A stretch of 64,000 nucleotides of DNA from Plasmodiophora brassicae (GCA_036867785.1 CP145413.1:806001-870000), one strand, 5' to 3'; positions 22,082-35,400 are shown, counted from the first letter of the stretch. Notes: generated by a model not told the origin, from the sequence alone. Numbers and translations are program-made.

Positions 22082-22762
22082 CCATGAGAAATGGGTGGCC
22101 CGTCGCAAACAACAGTAAACCATCGGGGAAGCACTCCGCCCTATATCGCATCTGCGCGTGTTCCTAGACATTTGCAGCCTCCTACAGGATTTCGTCGTTC
22201 GAAAATTGTTCCATATGGGCGTGTGCTCCCGTATACATAGATGAATACATACCTACTTGTGGACAAAGCTTTGGACAACGGGACCCCCGGGACCGCTATC
22301 TGTATGACGGCATTGTCGGCCACGCAGTTTGTTGCGCCTGTTTGTGGGCGCACCCCGCCGCCCGTTGTCCAAAGTTACCGCACGATATGACGGATCGCAC
22401 CGGCGGTTACCGGTGACATACAGATATACGTATGTCACGGTAACTTTGGACGTTTTGGACAGTGGGCGCCGGAAACCGTTGGACAAGGGCGCCGCCCAAA
22501 ACGCCGTCTGCTGCCCTGCTCAGGGGGACGCTGCATCGGGTGTCGGCCCCCCGGCGACAACGAGGGCGACCGGCGGGGGAGCCCGACCAAAAGGGGCCCG
22601 CCGCAGGCGCCGCTCCAAACGGTGTACACGATATAACGCCCATTCCTTAACAGGTTGGGCCCTCTTAGGACCCGCGCGCGCGGCCTACCAGTCGACGATG
22701 AGGAAGGCATTCGTCTGCGACGAAACCGAGGGCGACCGGCTCGGGAGCCCGACCAAAGGGCC
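22080..22762 (-). repeat. Inverted copy (683 bp) between the two direct copies
   Basis: This segment is the reverse complement of 23150-23860. It shares the short gagcaggg form with copy 1 and lacks 25 bp present in both direct copies, lost between two TTTGGACAACGG repeats. It therefore contains the reverse complement of the 3' end of the uL13m gene (22080-22120). Direct-inverted-direct is the signature of a DUP-TRP/INV-DUP rearrangement. Confidence 0.95.
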
Positions 22763-22840
22763 ACCGGCATCGGAATGAGGAGAGGCGCAGCGGAATTGAC
22801 TCGGGGTCTGGAGAAGCACTTCGGGTTGACGTCGATTTAG
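22763..22840 (+). pseudogene. Duplicated 3' fragment of the RecQ-like helicase gene
   Basis: The last 25 codons and the TAG stop of the helicase gene (TGIGMRRGAAELTRGLEKHF and on) are repeated here without the rest of the gene, as part of direct copy 2. It has no start of its own and is not expected to be expressed. Confidence 0.9.
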
Positions 22841-23690
22841 TAAAACTGCAACTGCTGCTAAATCGGGCCCAGGCTGGCTAAAGGGTAAGACGTTGTCGGG
22901 AACGTTATGTCGTCATGTACACCGTTTGGAGAGGGCCCAACCTGTTAAGAAATGGGCGTTATATCGTGTACACCGTTTGGAGCGGCGCCTGCGGCGGGCC
23001 CTTTGGTCGGGCTCCCGAGCCGGTCGCCCTCGGTTTCGTCGCAGACGAATGTCTCCTCATCGTCGACTGGTACGCCGCGCGCCCGAAAGGCCCAACCTGT
23101 TAAGAAATAGGCGTTATCGTGTACACCGTTTGGAGCGGCGCCTGCGGCGGGCCCTTTGGTCGGGCTCCCGAGCCGGTCGCCCTCGGTTTCGTCGCAGACG
23201 AATGCCTTCCTCATCGTCGACTGGTAGGCCGCGCGCGCGGGTCCTAAGAGGGCCCAACCTGTTAAGGAATGGGCGTTATATCGTGTACACCGTTTGGAGC
23301 GGCGCCTGCGGCGGGCCCCTTTTGGTCGGGCTCCCCCGCCGGTCGCCCTCGTTGTCGCCGGGGGGCCGACACCCGATGCAGCGTCCCCCTGATCAGCAGG
23401 GCAGCAGACGGCGTTTTGGGCGGCGCCCTTGTCCAACGGTTTCCGGCGCCCACTGTCCAAAACGTCCAAAGTTACCGTGACATACGTATATCTGTATGTC
23501 ACCGGTAACCGCCGGTGCGATCCGTCATATCGTGCGGTAACTTTGGACAACGGCGCCTGGGGTATCTTTGGACAACGGGCGGCGGGGTGCGCCCACAAAC
23601 AGGCGCAACAAACTGCGTGGCCGACAATGCCGTCATACAGATAGCGGTCCCGGGGGTCCCGTTGTCCAAAGCTTTGTCCACAAGTAGGTA
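22763..23690 (+). repeat. Direct copy 2 of the 925-bp block (928 bp)
   Basis: It repeats 21157-22081 with a 3-nt insertion near 23391 and no other change that I noticed. After 23690 the sequence runs without break into the flank and 3' end of uL13m, so this copy probably occupies the ancestral right junction. Confidence 0.95.
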
Positions 23691-23821
23691 TGTATTCATC
23701 TATGTATACGGGAGCACACGCCCATATGGAACAATTTTCGAACGACGAAATCCTGTAGGAGGCTGCAAATGTCTAGGAACACGCGCAGATGCGATATAGG
23801 GCGGAGTGCTTCCCCGATGGT

Positions 23822-24630
23822 TTACTGTTGTTTGCGACGGGCCACCCATTTCTCATGGTATTCGACGACTTCGGGCGGGACGGGCTGGTCTTCGAGGCGC
23901 ATGGGCTGATCCTCGGTCTGCTCCGACTCCGCCGGCAGCAGGCCTTCGAACTTGTCGGCGAACGGGTTGTCGCTGCCGACCACGAGTCGAAGCATGCGCA
24001 TGCGGGATTCACGTAGCCGAGTTGGCGGCAGCATGCCCCAGATCGCTTTACGCCTGCACGACAGTCCATAATCCACCGAACGCGACTGACGGAGTATCGG
24101 TTCGGTTCCTACAGAATGCGGTCGGGATGGCGATCACGCATACGCTTGGCAGGAATCTCCACCAGGCCGCCCGGGTGTCCCGTGTGGTGGCGGTACAGCT
24201 TCTGGTCCCATTTCTTTCCCGAGAACACGACCTTTTCCGCGTTCAGCACGACGCAGTAGTCGGCATAGTTCTACGATGTCCAAGGGTGAATTCAGCAACG
24301 GGTCGCCGTTGGCGGACCCCAGCGAGCGATTGCACGTACAGAACGCGGGTCCCATGTAGGCTTGTGCTTCCTAATGGTACGCATACGGAATGTTACACGG
24401 GATGAACATGCCAACGAGCACCAAACGACATACCCCATGAGGAGACGAGCGATCCGGGTGGCCAAACGACCTACGACCTGCGGCAGCAGTTGCGTCACAA
24501 CATGAGAGCAAGATACGTCCGGCACGAGTGGTACCTGTCCAGTCGCGTCAAACAGGTGCCAGGCACGCGGGACGGTGTCGACGACATTCTTGCGCAGGCG
24601 CAAGGGCTTGGATCCGATAGAGAAGCCCAT
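23822..24630 (-). CDS. MRPL13: Mitochondrial ribosomal protein uL13m
   Basis: Five exons: 24630-24535, 24477-24434, 24370-24340, 24270-24113 and 24053-23822; introns of 57, 63, 69 and 59 nt; 186 aa. It is a large-subunit mitoribosome protein. Family blocks: RAWHLFDATGQ|VVGRLATRIARLLMG, KHKPTWDP, DYCVVLNAEKVVFSG, KKWDQKLYRHHTGHPGGL, VEIPAKRMRDRHPDRIL|RKAIWGMLPPTRLRESRM. The C-terminal extension ends EYHEKWVARRKQQ. Exon 3 is only 31 nt. The last 39 nt of coding sequence plus its 3' flank are present again, inverted, at 22080-22253, because of the adjacent rearrangement. This full copy appears intact. Confidence 0.93.
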
Positions 24631-24827
24631 GGCGGGTACCCCACGTCGTCACCGGAGCCGCCGGACTGAAAATGCGACGGACCCCGCCGCATATGTGCCT
24701 GTAGGTAGGCAGGTAGATAGCGAATTGCTGACTGCACGGCAGTCGATCGCGGCATTGCCCTTGACAGCTGGCCACTGGCGTGCGCTGGCAGCGCCGGACA
24801 CGCCGTCGAGGTCTTGCCCGGCGCCCC

Positions 24828-25261
24828 GGTCCCAATTCATTTTGTTATTAGCTGTGCACGGACGTTGTCGTTGGGATGCCTCGTGGAACGCAGCCGTAGT
24901 GGAGCACTGCCCATGACCTGGCGTTGCAGAAAGTTCATCTGGAAGAGGACAGCGAGATCGCCCCCTTGAATTGGGAAGCCTGTCCAAGATATCAATCCGA
25001 CCTTCAGCCCCTTCACGTCAGGGAAGCTGAACCCTAAGATCAAACAGATAAGGGCCTCTCTCCAGGCCAAACGTAAGGGGTGTACGTCGGATGGATATCT
25101 TGGACAGGCTTTCCAAGTTAAGGGGGCGATCTCGCTGTCCTCTTCCAGATGAACGTTCTGCAACGCCAGGTCATGGGCAGTGGTCCACTACGGCTGCGTT
25201 CCACGAGGCATCCCAACGACAACGTCCGTGCACATGAGTTAATAACGAAATGAATTGGGGC
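24828..25261. repeat. Foldback: imperfect inverted repeat with ~190-bp arms
   Basis: The left arm is about 24828-25016 and the right arm about 25072-25261, with a short spacer. For example, tgcacggacgttgtcgttgg on the left pairs with ccaacgacaacgtccgtgca on the right. Arms differ by scattered substitutions and small indels, so the structure is older than the 22-kb rearrangement. It may be a foldback or MITE-type element. I found no terminal duplication with certainty. No gene is seen elsewhere in 24631-25535. Confidence 0.75.
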
Positions 25262-25535
25262 CGGGCGGTCTAACGACAAACATTCGCTACATTTGGGCAG
25301 ATTTGGCAAAAGCCGGCAACGGCCAGGGGTACACGTACTGCAGGTGCGAAAAATAGGTTCGCTTTTTTCGCGTGTGCGTGCACCGTCGGCGTTTTGCCAG
25401 AGGACCACACACACGGCCTGTTCAGTGTGGTCAGGACTGCCAGTGCCGCTGGCCAGTAAGTATCAGACGCTGAGTAGGTAGCGGGCTGCCCTCCAGAATC
25501 AACTGGCCCTGTAGGTAGTGTCGTGGGCGGCCAGG

Positions 25536-26039
25536 ATGGACGCGGACCCGAACCCGTGGGCTCTAGGACTACAACGCCTCAGACAGACGCTGCGCAGGGC
25601 CGTACGCCGTCGACCACGCGACGACGACGGCGCCGTCGACGCTGCTGAGACGCCGGAACAGCGTTTGCAACGTGTCCGCCTGGTGCCCGACGACGTCCTG
25701 GTGGACCAGGAACGCGCCCCGATGGATATGGCCGACATCGTCTCGGCCCGCATTGCAGATATGAGGTCGTACCTCCAAACACTGTCTTCACCTGCAATGT
25801 CGAACGTCGAGCTGTTCCTGGCGGCATTCGAGCAGCGCATGCAGGCGGAGTCCATACCCGAAAGCATGTACGCCAGCACTCTGGTATCGTGCTGCAATAG
25901 CCGCACCGCCGAATGGATCGAGGCGAACCTGTGCCGTCTGCCGTGGCACCAAGCCAAGATCACATTCATCGATCACCTCAGCAACGGCGCCCTGTCCCGG
26001 ACCCTCATGCGAATACCTCCAGATGTTGCCTTCGAATAG
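25536..26039 (+). pseudogene. Gag-like fragment of an LTR retrotransposon (Ty3/Gypsy-like), fossil
   Basis: The frame encodes about 167 residues with a Gag-capsid-like helical core (VELFLAAFEQRM, IPESMYASTLVSCC, AEWIEANL). I see no pol region, no zinc knuckle and no LTR pair around it, so it is an isolated remnant or possibly a domesticated piece. The family assignment is tentative. The following spacer to 26412 shows no gene and should hold the dynein promoter. Confidence 0.35.
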
Positions 26040-26412
26040 CACACGTGTACGCCAGTACAATGCTACCCTTATTAAGTTATGACCTGCGTCGGCAGTGTTC
26101 CTCGCGTCACCGTCGAACGTGCCTGACGCACGCCGGTATCGCCAACCGGGCTGCAGGCCCTCACGTCTTCGCTTCGGGCAACAGCAGCAACCGCGACGTG
26201 TATGCAGTGTGTGCATCAGGTAGGTGCGCGCCTGGAAGAACGCCAACCAACCAGCAGCATGTGCTGGGCGGGCGCCAGGCAGTCAGGCGCAGCAGTCAGT
26301 CCCAGTGGGATCGGGGCGCCCTGCCGCTCGTGTCTACCTATATAGTAATACGATCGTGTGCGCGCCCGAACCGTGGTCGCGCCGCCCACTGCGTCTGGCG
26401 CCCTCGTCCTAG

Positions 26413-29400
26413 ATGGCGACCGCTCGCCATAAGTGGATCATCGGGCGCGTCATCGAGGGCCTCGCCGTGCCCGAGGCCGCCGTCGAGGAATGCCTTCGCA
26501 CGGACGGCCCCGTCCTGGAGGAGTTCCTGACCGCCGACGTCAAGGACGGCGCCGAGGCGCGTCCCGTCATCTTCTTCTATGGGACGCGACCGGCGCCGCC
26601 GGCTGCGAACGCCAAGCCGGGGGACGTCCCTGCGGCGCCCGGCGCCGTCACCGTTCGCCTGTCGTCGCGCCCGGATGGCGACTCGGATCGCGACCGGCTC
26701 GCCGACCGGTGCGTTTATTTCGTGCGGACGCGGGACCGGCCCGTCGCGCTCAAGGTCGGATCCGATGAGACGGTCCTGTCGGGCGACGTCCAGGCCGACC
26801 TGCTCGGGCAGCTGGAAGCGACGCTGTCGCAGCTGTGCATCCCCGGCCTCCAGCAGGGCATGCAGGGCGCCGCCTCGGAAGGCGCCTGGGGCATGGTCCG
26901 CTCCGATGCCGACCGGGCCGCGTTCCTGTCGGCGGCCGCCAAGTTCGACGATGGCCTGCGACGCATCATCTCGAACATGGGCAGCGAGCTGAACCTGCAG
27001 GAGGTCGACGAACCGGTCGCGTCGATCGACGCGACGCCGTCGGCGTACGAGCTGGCCGCCAAGGACCCGTCGAACGTCGCCTACTGCATGCAGGTGCTGG
27101 CGTCCTGGTGCAAATCCATCCGCGAGTACGTCGACGAGCCGGACAAGACGGACGCGTCGCAGATCACGTCGGGCCCCGAGGTCGAGATCGAACGATGGAA
27201 CCGGCGCATGCTGACGCTGACCCGGATCGTCGAGCAACTACGCAAGCCGCACGGCCAGGTCGTCGTTGGCATTGTCGGTGCCGCGCGCAAGTTGCAGAGC
27301 TCGGCGGCGGCGGCGCCGGCCCAGGGCCAAGGCGCAGGGCACGGGCACGGTCCGGCGCCGCCCAGCACCGGCCATGACGCGCCATCCGCCGAGCGGCCCG
27401 GCCAGGGCGCCCTGCCCGGTTCCGTGCTGACGATCCTGGAGCTGCTCGACGAGTGGCGCGAGACGGACGCGGCGCTGTCGGACGCGCTGAACGAGGCCAA
27501 GGACAACGTCCGGTTCCTGGAGAACCTGCGCAAGTTCATCGAGCCGCTGTACACCGAGCCGCCCGCCATCATCAGCGAATCGCTGCCGGCCATCATGAAC
27601 TCGATGAAGATGATCCACACGCTGTCGCGGCACTACTCGACGGTGCCGCGCATGACCGCCCTGTTCGTCCGCATCACCAACCAGCTGATCGCCGCCAGCA
27701 AGAAGGAGATATACGGCGGCGAGGATGCGCGCCGCCTCTGGGACAAGGACCCGCAGGTCGTCGTCGAGAAGATCAACGGCTGCCTGCGTCTCGCCGACGA
27801 GTACCAGTCGCAGTACCGGGCGACGAAGAAGAAGCTGCTGTCCATGGCCAAGGGCAAGCAGTTCTCGTTCGACGAGGACGTCATCTTTGGCCGATTCGAG
27901 CGCTTCGGGCGGCGCCTGGAGAAGCTGGGCGACATGTTCGCGTCGATCCGGCAGTTCTCGGCGCTGGCCGACCAGAAGATTGACGGCATGGAGGCGGTCC
28001 ACGAGAAGTTCACGTCGCTGATCCAGGAGTTCAAGGCCAAGGGCCACGATTTGCTCGATTACACGAACACGGCGTTCGAGCGCGACTTTGTCGAGTTCAC
28101 GATGAACAACTCGGCGCTGGAGAACGCCATCCAGGAGTTCATCGAGCGGTCGTTCAGCAAGATCGTTTCCATCGAGCAGTCGCTGCAGCTGCTTAAACAG
28201 TTCCGCTCCATCCTCCATCGGGAGGCGCTGCAGGAGGAGCTCGACCACAAGTACCAGATGATCTTCAAGTCGTATGGCACCCAGCTGCACCACGCCCAGG
28301 AGCTCTACGAGAAGTACAAGCAGGAGCCGCCGATCGCCCGTGACTTCCCCAAGATCTCGGGCAACATCCACTGGTCGCGCCAGCTCCTGCGACGCATAAC
28401 GAACCCGATGGAGAAGTTCAAGGCGAACCCGAAGGTGTTCCACCCGAAGGAGTCCCGCAAGATCGTCAAGCACTACAACAAACTGGCGCGCGTCCTGATC
28501 GAATTCGAGACGCTCTGGTTCAAGGCCTGGTGCGAGTCGGCGGAGCAGGCCAAGCTGGGCCTGCAATCGCGCCTGATTGTTCGGCACCCGGACAACGGCC
28601 GCCTATACGTCAACTTCGACCGGCGCGTCCTAATGCTGATGCGCGAGGCCAAGAACCTGCGCCTGATGGGCTTCCAGATCCCGCCGTCCGCCTCTGTCGT
28701 CCTGTTGCTGCAGGACAAGCTCAAGGGATACTACAACGACGTGTCGCACGTGCTGGCCACGTACAATCGGGTCGTTCATCTGGTGTCGCCCGTCACCGGG
28801 TCCCTGCTGAAACCGCACCTGCTCGACCTGGAGAACAAGATACGGCCGGGCATGACGACCATGAACTGGACTTCCATGTCCATCGAGTCGTTCCTGTCGC
28901 ATGTCAAGAACGGCATCGCCCGTCTCGAGTATCTGCTCTGCAACATCAACGACATTGTCGAGAATCGCATCCGTCACAACCTGCAGACCATCGGCCGGAT
29001 CCTGCTGGTCGACATCCCATCCGACCTGGCCATGCCGGTCACCGAGTTCGTCAAGCGCCAGCGCGCGCACATCGCCAAGTGCCAGCGATTCCTCGTCCAG
29101 AAGAACCTCGAGATCGAACGGGCCGTCGACGACCTCATCGCTGCCGTCCTCGACTACCCGTTGGATGCGTTCGTCCCACGAACGTCGCCTCGCGACATCA
29201 ACAAGGTCAAGCAGTACTACTCGGGCCTGATGTACCACGCGCTGCTGTCGTGCACGCGCACCTCGCTCACCTTCCTGAAACGACGATCGTCGGAGGGGTC
29301 GGCGGCTGCCGCCATCTTCGACGTCGACCTGTCGCTTCAGGTGCCCGACGTGCGCCTATCGCCGTCGCTCGATCAAGTCCAGGAGGCGATCTGCCAGACG

Positions 29401-32400
29401 GCTCGCGAGATCATCAACTGCTCGCAGAAGATCGTCGACTGGGACTACGACGTCGAAGGCGAGACGAGGAAGGGCATCCCGTTCTACAACCGGCTGACGG
29501 CCGACAAGGGCGTTGTCGTCCAGCTGCTGTTGCTGACTGGCGCTGTCGAGAAGACGAAGGCGTCGGTGGGCGGCCACCTGGAGCGGTTCTCCAAGTACAG
29601 CTGGCTGTGGGTCAAGGATCCCGAGCAGGCGTACGCCGAGTTCATCGCCAAGAAGAACCGCGTCCTGGATGATTTCCTGGTCGAGCTGCACCGGTTCGTC
29701 GAGGTCGAGAAGGAGATCGACGGCCTGGCCGACTTCGAGCGCATGATGTCGCTGAACCTGCGAACGGAGAACCTCAAGCTGCAGCTGAAGCACGAATGCG
29801 ACCGGTGGAAGTTCCAGTTCAGCGAGAACCTGCACCAGGAGGTCAAGGGCGACCTCGACAAGCTGACCGAGAAGATGAAGGATTTCGCGACGCGCCTGTC
29901 CCGAGAGGTCAAGGACATGTCGTCGTTGAAGTTCGTCATGGACACGCTGGCCGAGATCCGTCAGGTCGAGTCGTGGATCGACATGGAATTCTCGTCCATC
30001 ACCGAACGGTACAACACGCTGGAGAAGTACCTGCCGTTCGGCGTCATCACGAAGAACGAGATGGACGAGCGTTCCGTGCTGCTGGGCAACTGGAAGGCCA
30101 CTATCCACCAGGCCGAACAGGTCCTCGACAAGGTCAACACGCTGCAGGGCCCGTTCAAGGAGGACCTCATCGTCAACATCGAGCAGTTCAAGGTCGACGT
30201 CAAGCAGTTCCGCGAGGAGTACGACCGCAGCGGGCCGATGGTGCCCAACCTGACGCCGTCCGACGCCATGATGGCGCTGAACAAGTTCAAGCGCGAATTC
30301 GAGAACCTGGCCCGCAAGTACGACCTGTACAATTCCGGCGAGAAACTGTTCGGCCTGCCCGAGATGCAGTACGAGGACCTGACGCGGACGCGCAAGGAGC
30401 TGAAGCTGCTCGTGTCGCTGTACTCGCTGTGGAAGACCGTCCTGACGACCGTCGACGAGTACAAGATGATCCCCTGGTCCGAGGTCGTCGCATCCGTCGA
30501 CCAGATGGCGTCCAACGTCGAAATGTTCGCCGCCCAGTGCAAGAAGCTGAACAAGGAGGTGAAGACCTGGGACGCGTACAAGGAGCTGTCGGCCACGATC
30601 GCCGACTTCCTCGCCATTCTGCCGTTGCTCAGCGAGCTGTCGAAGCCGTCGATCCGGGAGCGGCACTGGAAGGAGATCTCGCAGATCACCGGGAAGGAGT
30701 TCGACCTGGCCAACTTTGCCGACATGAAGCTGAAGACGGTGCTGGAGGCGAACCTGTTTCAGTTCCGCGAGGACATTGAGGAGGTCTGCGACGGCGCCGA
30801 CAAGCAACTCGGCATCGAGAAGAAGCTGAAGGAGACGGACGTGCTGTGGGGCACGATGAAGTTCGAGTTCGGCCCGTGGAAGGAGCGCGGCGACGTCATC
30901 CTGGCTGGATCCAAGGTCAACGCCATCATCGAGCAGCTGGAAGAGTCGCAGTCGGCGCTGGGCCAGATGCTGACCATGCGCCATGTGAAGCCGTTCGAGG
31001 AGGAGGCGTCCGGCTGGCTCAAGAAGCTGTCGGACGTCAACGACGTGTTGGAATCGTGGATCAAGGTCCAGCTGCTGTGGATGTCGCTGGAGGCCGTCTT
31101 CACGGGCGGCGACATTGCGCGGCAGATGCCGGCGGACACGCGCGTCTTCCTCAAGGTCGACAAGGAGTGGACGTCGCGGCTCATGGCCAAGGCCAAGGAG
31201 CTCGGCAACGTCGTAGCCTGCTGCCAGAACGAGTACATCAAGAACATCCTGCCGTCCATGTTCACCGACCTGGAGTCGTGCCAGAAGGCGCTCGACGGGT
31301 ACCTGGAGGCGAAGCGCAACAAGTTCCCGCGGTTCTACTTCGTGTCGAACCCGGCCCTGCTCGTCATCCTGTCGCAGGGTAGCGACAAGGACGCCGTCCA
31401 GTCCTGTTTCGCCAAGGTGTTCGACTCCATCGATCGGGTCGAGTTCTCCGGCAACAACATTGTCGCCATCAAGTCGCTGGCGTCCGGCTACGGCGTGCAG
31501 GACGTCGAGCGCATCCCGCTGACGACGAACGTCCCCGCCCAGGGCAACATCGAGGACTGGCTCGGGCAGCTGGAGGAGCAGATGCGGCACGCCATGAAGC
31601 ACATTGTTCGCAAGGCCGCCATGGAGCTCGCCGACTTCGACCTCAACGACCTGGAGCGCTTCGTGACTGAGTCGCCCGGGCAGGTCGCCCTGCTGGGCAT
31701 CCAGCTCATGTGGACGACGGACGTGCAGCAGTCGCTGGTGCAGGCGGCGCGCGGCAACAAGACGTCGGTGCAGAACGCGCTGCGCAAGCAGATGCAGGTG
31801 CTGTCGCAGATCTCGGCCATGACGGTCGGCGACATCCCCACCAAGATGGAGCGCACCAAGATCGAGACGCTCGTGACGATCCAGGTGCACCAGCGCGACG
31901 AGTTTCAGATGATCAACACGCTGTACAAGAAGAAGATGATCAAGTCGGCGGCCGACTTCCAGTGGCAGAAACAGCTGCGGTGCACGTGGGTCCCCGAGGA
32001 CGACGACTGCGTCATCAGCGTCGCCGACGTCAACTTCAACTACTGCTACGAGTACCTGGGCTGCAAGGAGCGCCTGGTCGTCACGCCGCTGACCGACCGG
32101 TGCTACATCTCGCTGACGCAGGCCCTGGGCATGTTCTTCGGCGGGGCGCCGGCCGGACCCGCCGGCACGGGCAAGACCGAGACGGTCAAGGACCTGGGCC
32201 GCGCCCTGGGCAAGTACGTCGTCGTGTTCAACTGCAGCGACCAGATGCGGTACACGGACACGGCCAAGCTCTACAAGGGCCTGTGCCAGTCCGGCTCCTG
32301 GGGGTGCTTCGACGAGTTCAACCGCATCGACCTGGAGGTGCTGTCCGTCGTCGCCCAGCAGATCATGGCGATCCTGAACGCGATGCGGGCGCGCCTGGAC

Positions 32401-35400
32401 CGGTTCCAGTTCCCGGGCGAGTCCGGCGAGGTCACCCTGGACGAGCGCTGCGGGTTCTTCATCACGATGAACCCGGGGTACGCCGGCCGCCAGGAGCTGC
32501 CCGAGAACCTCAAGGCCCTGTTCCGCGGCGTCGCCATGATGGTGCCGGACCGCGAGATCATCATGAAGGTCAAGCTGGCGTCGGTCGGGTACACCGAGTT
32601 CCCGATCCTGGCGCAGAAGTTCCGCGTCCTGTACGCCCTCTGCGAGGAGCAGCTGTCCAAGCAGCGCCACTACGACTTTGGCCTGCGGAACATCCTGTCG
32701 GTGCTGAGGACGGCCGGCGTCAACCTGCGCATCGAGGTCAACAAGGGCAACAGCTCCGACAAGGCGTCGCTCGAGGAGATGCTCCTGATGCGGACGCTGC
32801 GCGACATGAACATGTCGAAGCTGGTCGCCGACGACGTCCCTCTCTTCATATCGCTGCTGCACGACCTGTTCCCGAACCAGCCCGACCCGGCCAAGGCCAC
32901 CTACCCGGACGTGGAGAACGCCATGCGTGAGGCCATTGCCGCCAACAAGCTCGTGTACCACGAACCGTGGGTGGCCAAGGCCATCCAGCTGTACGAGACG
33001 TCGCTCGTCCGCCACGGCCTGATGATGGTCGGGCCGGCCGGCGGCGGCAAGACGACGGCCATCAAGGTGCTGCTCGAAGCGCTGTCGGCCGTGCGCGACA
33101 AGCACGTCCTGGTGACGATGAATCCGAAGGCGATCCGCGCCGAGGAGATGTTCGGCGAGAACGACCGCATCTCGGGCGAGTGGACGCACGGCATCTTCTC
33201 GTCGATCTGGTTCAAGTACAACGACAACACGAGGAACCACCACACGTGGATCTGCTGCGACGGGCCCGTCGACGCCGTCTGGATCGAGAACCTGAACACG
33301 GTCCTCGACGACAACAAGCTGCTGACGCTGGCGAACGGCGACCGTATCCCGATGAGCGACAACGTGCGCATGGTGTTCGAGGTCGAGAACCTGCGCAACG
33401 CGTCGCCCGCCACCGTCTCCCGGGCCGGCATCATCTTCGTGTCGGCGCAAGACCTCGGGTACGAGCCGTTCGTTCGCGCCTGGCTGTCGTCGCGCCGCGC
33501 CGACGAGTCGGCGATCGTGTCGAAGCTGTTCGACCGGTACATTGTCGAGGGCGACATCCTGTCGTTCCTGGCGCGCAGCACAACGGCCGTGATGGCCGCC
33601 TCGGACGTCCAGTACGTGACGAATTGCTTCCAGCTGGTCGAGGCCCTGCTGTCGTCGTCCGTCGAGCGCCAGGTCGTGTACAACGCCGACCAGATCGAGC
33701 GCCTGTTCCTGTACGCGCTGGTCTGGTCGGTCGGCGGCCTGCTGGAGCAGGACGACCGCGCCAAGCTGAACGGGTTCCTGGCGGGCGTGGCGCCGGCCGG
33801 GGCCATGCCGGACGCGTCCAACGGCCTGACGCTGTACGACTACGTCGTCGACGCCAAGACGCTCGAGTGGCGGCCGTGGCAGGCGCCACAGTGGGCGTAC
33901 CCGCGCGACAACTTCACCTTCTCGTCCATCCTGGTGCCCACGGTCGACTCGGTCCGCGCCGAGTACCTCATGTCGTCGCTGGCGCACATGAACCGGTCGG
34001 TGCTGATCACGGGCGGCGCCGGCACCGCCAAGACGTCGACCGTGTTCCAGTACACGAACACGTTCGTCCCCGACAAGATGGTGCTCAAGAAGATCACGTT
34101 CTCGTCGGCGACGACCGCCCGCATGTTCCAGGACTCGATTGAGGCCGACATTGAGAAGCGCCAGGGCAAGACGTACTCGCCGCCGGGCGGCCGCATGATG
34201 ACCGTGTTCCTCGACGACCTGTCGATGCCCGAGGTAAACACCTGGGGCGACCAGCCGACGCTGGAGATCGTCCGGCAGCTGATGGCGACCGGCGGCATCT
34301 ACTTCCTGGACAAGGACAAGCGCGGCGATCGGAAGATCATCGAGAACCTGCTGTACGTGGCGGCCATGTCGCACCCGGGCGGCGGCCGCAACGACATCCC
34401 GTCGCGTCTCAAGCGCCACTTCTTCATGTTCAACATGACGCCGCCGTCGCGCGTCACCATCGACAACATCTACGGGTCCATGTGCCGCGGGCGCTTCGAG
34501 ACCGTCCCCGCCCTGCTGGCCATCGTCCCGACCCTGACCGACGCCACCATCCGCCTGTGGCTGCGCGTCAAGGCCAAGATGCTGCCGACGCCGTCCAAGT
34601 TCCACTACCTGTTCAACATGCGCGACCTGTCCCGTATCTTCCAGGGCATCCTGTTCGCCCCGGTCGACGTGCTCGGCGGGACGACCGCCCGCCTGATCGG
34701 CCTGTGGCGTCACGAGTGCGCCCGCGTCCTGCAGGACAAGCTCGTGTCGATCGCTGACCAGCACTGGTTCCGATCCTGCCTGGACGAGATCACGGGCGAC
34801 GCGTTCGGCGCCGACGAAGTGCGGCAGCAGCAGGCGTCGTCGCTGCTGTTCGTCGACTTCCTGCGTCCCGACGTCGTCGACCCGGAGACCGACGAGGTCG
34901 TCGAGCTGGCGCCCAAGGTCTACGAGGCGGCGCCGTCGTTCGCCGTCGTCAAGGAGCGCATCCAGGCGTTCCTGACCAAGTACAACGAGACGCCGGGCAA
35001 CAAGGTCATGGACCTGGTCCTGTTCGAGGACGCCGTCAACCACCTGATGCGCATCTCGAGGATCATTGGCATGCCTCGCGGGTCCGCCCTGCTCGTCGGC
35101 GTCGGCGGCAGCGGGCGGCAGTCGCTGGCGCGTCTGGCCGCCTACATCGCCCGACACCGCCCGTTCCAGATCGAGCTGACGCGCACGTACAAGACGGACA
35201 ACCTGAAGGAGGACATCAAGAAGCTGATGGAGCTGACGGGCAAGCAGGGCGTCGGCGTCACGTTCCTGTTCACGGACTCGGACGTCATCTACGAGGACTT
35301 CCTCGAGTACATCAACGCCGTGCTGGCCACCGGCGAGATCTCGGGCCTGTTCCCGAAGGACGAGCGCGACCTGATGTGCGCCGAGCTGCGCGCCATCGCC

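Noticed and set aside
21287-23644. Several 60-270 residue frames on both strands
   Set aside because: They recur identically in every copy of the repeat blocks and in opposite orientation, so they are translations of repeats, not genes.
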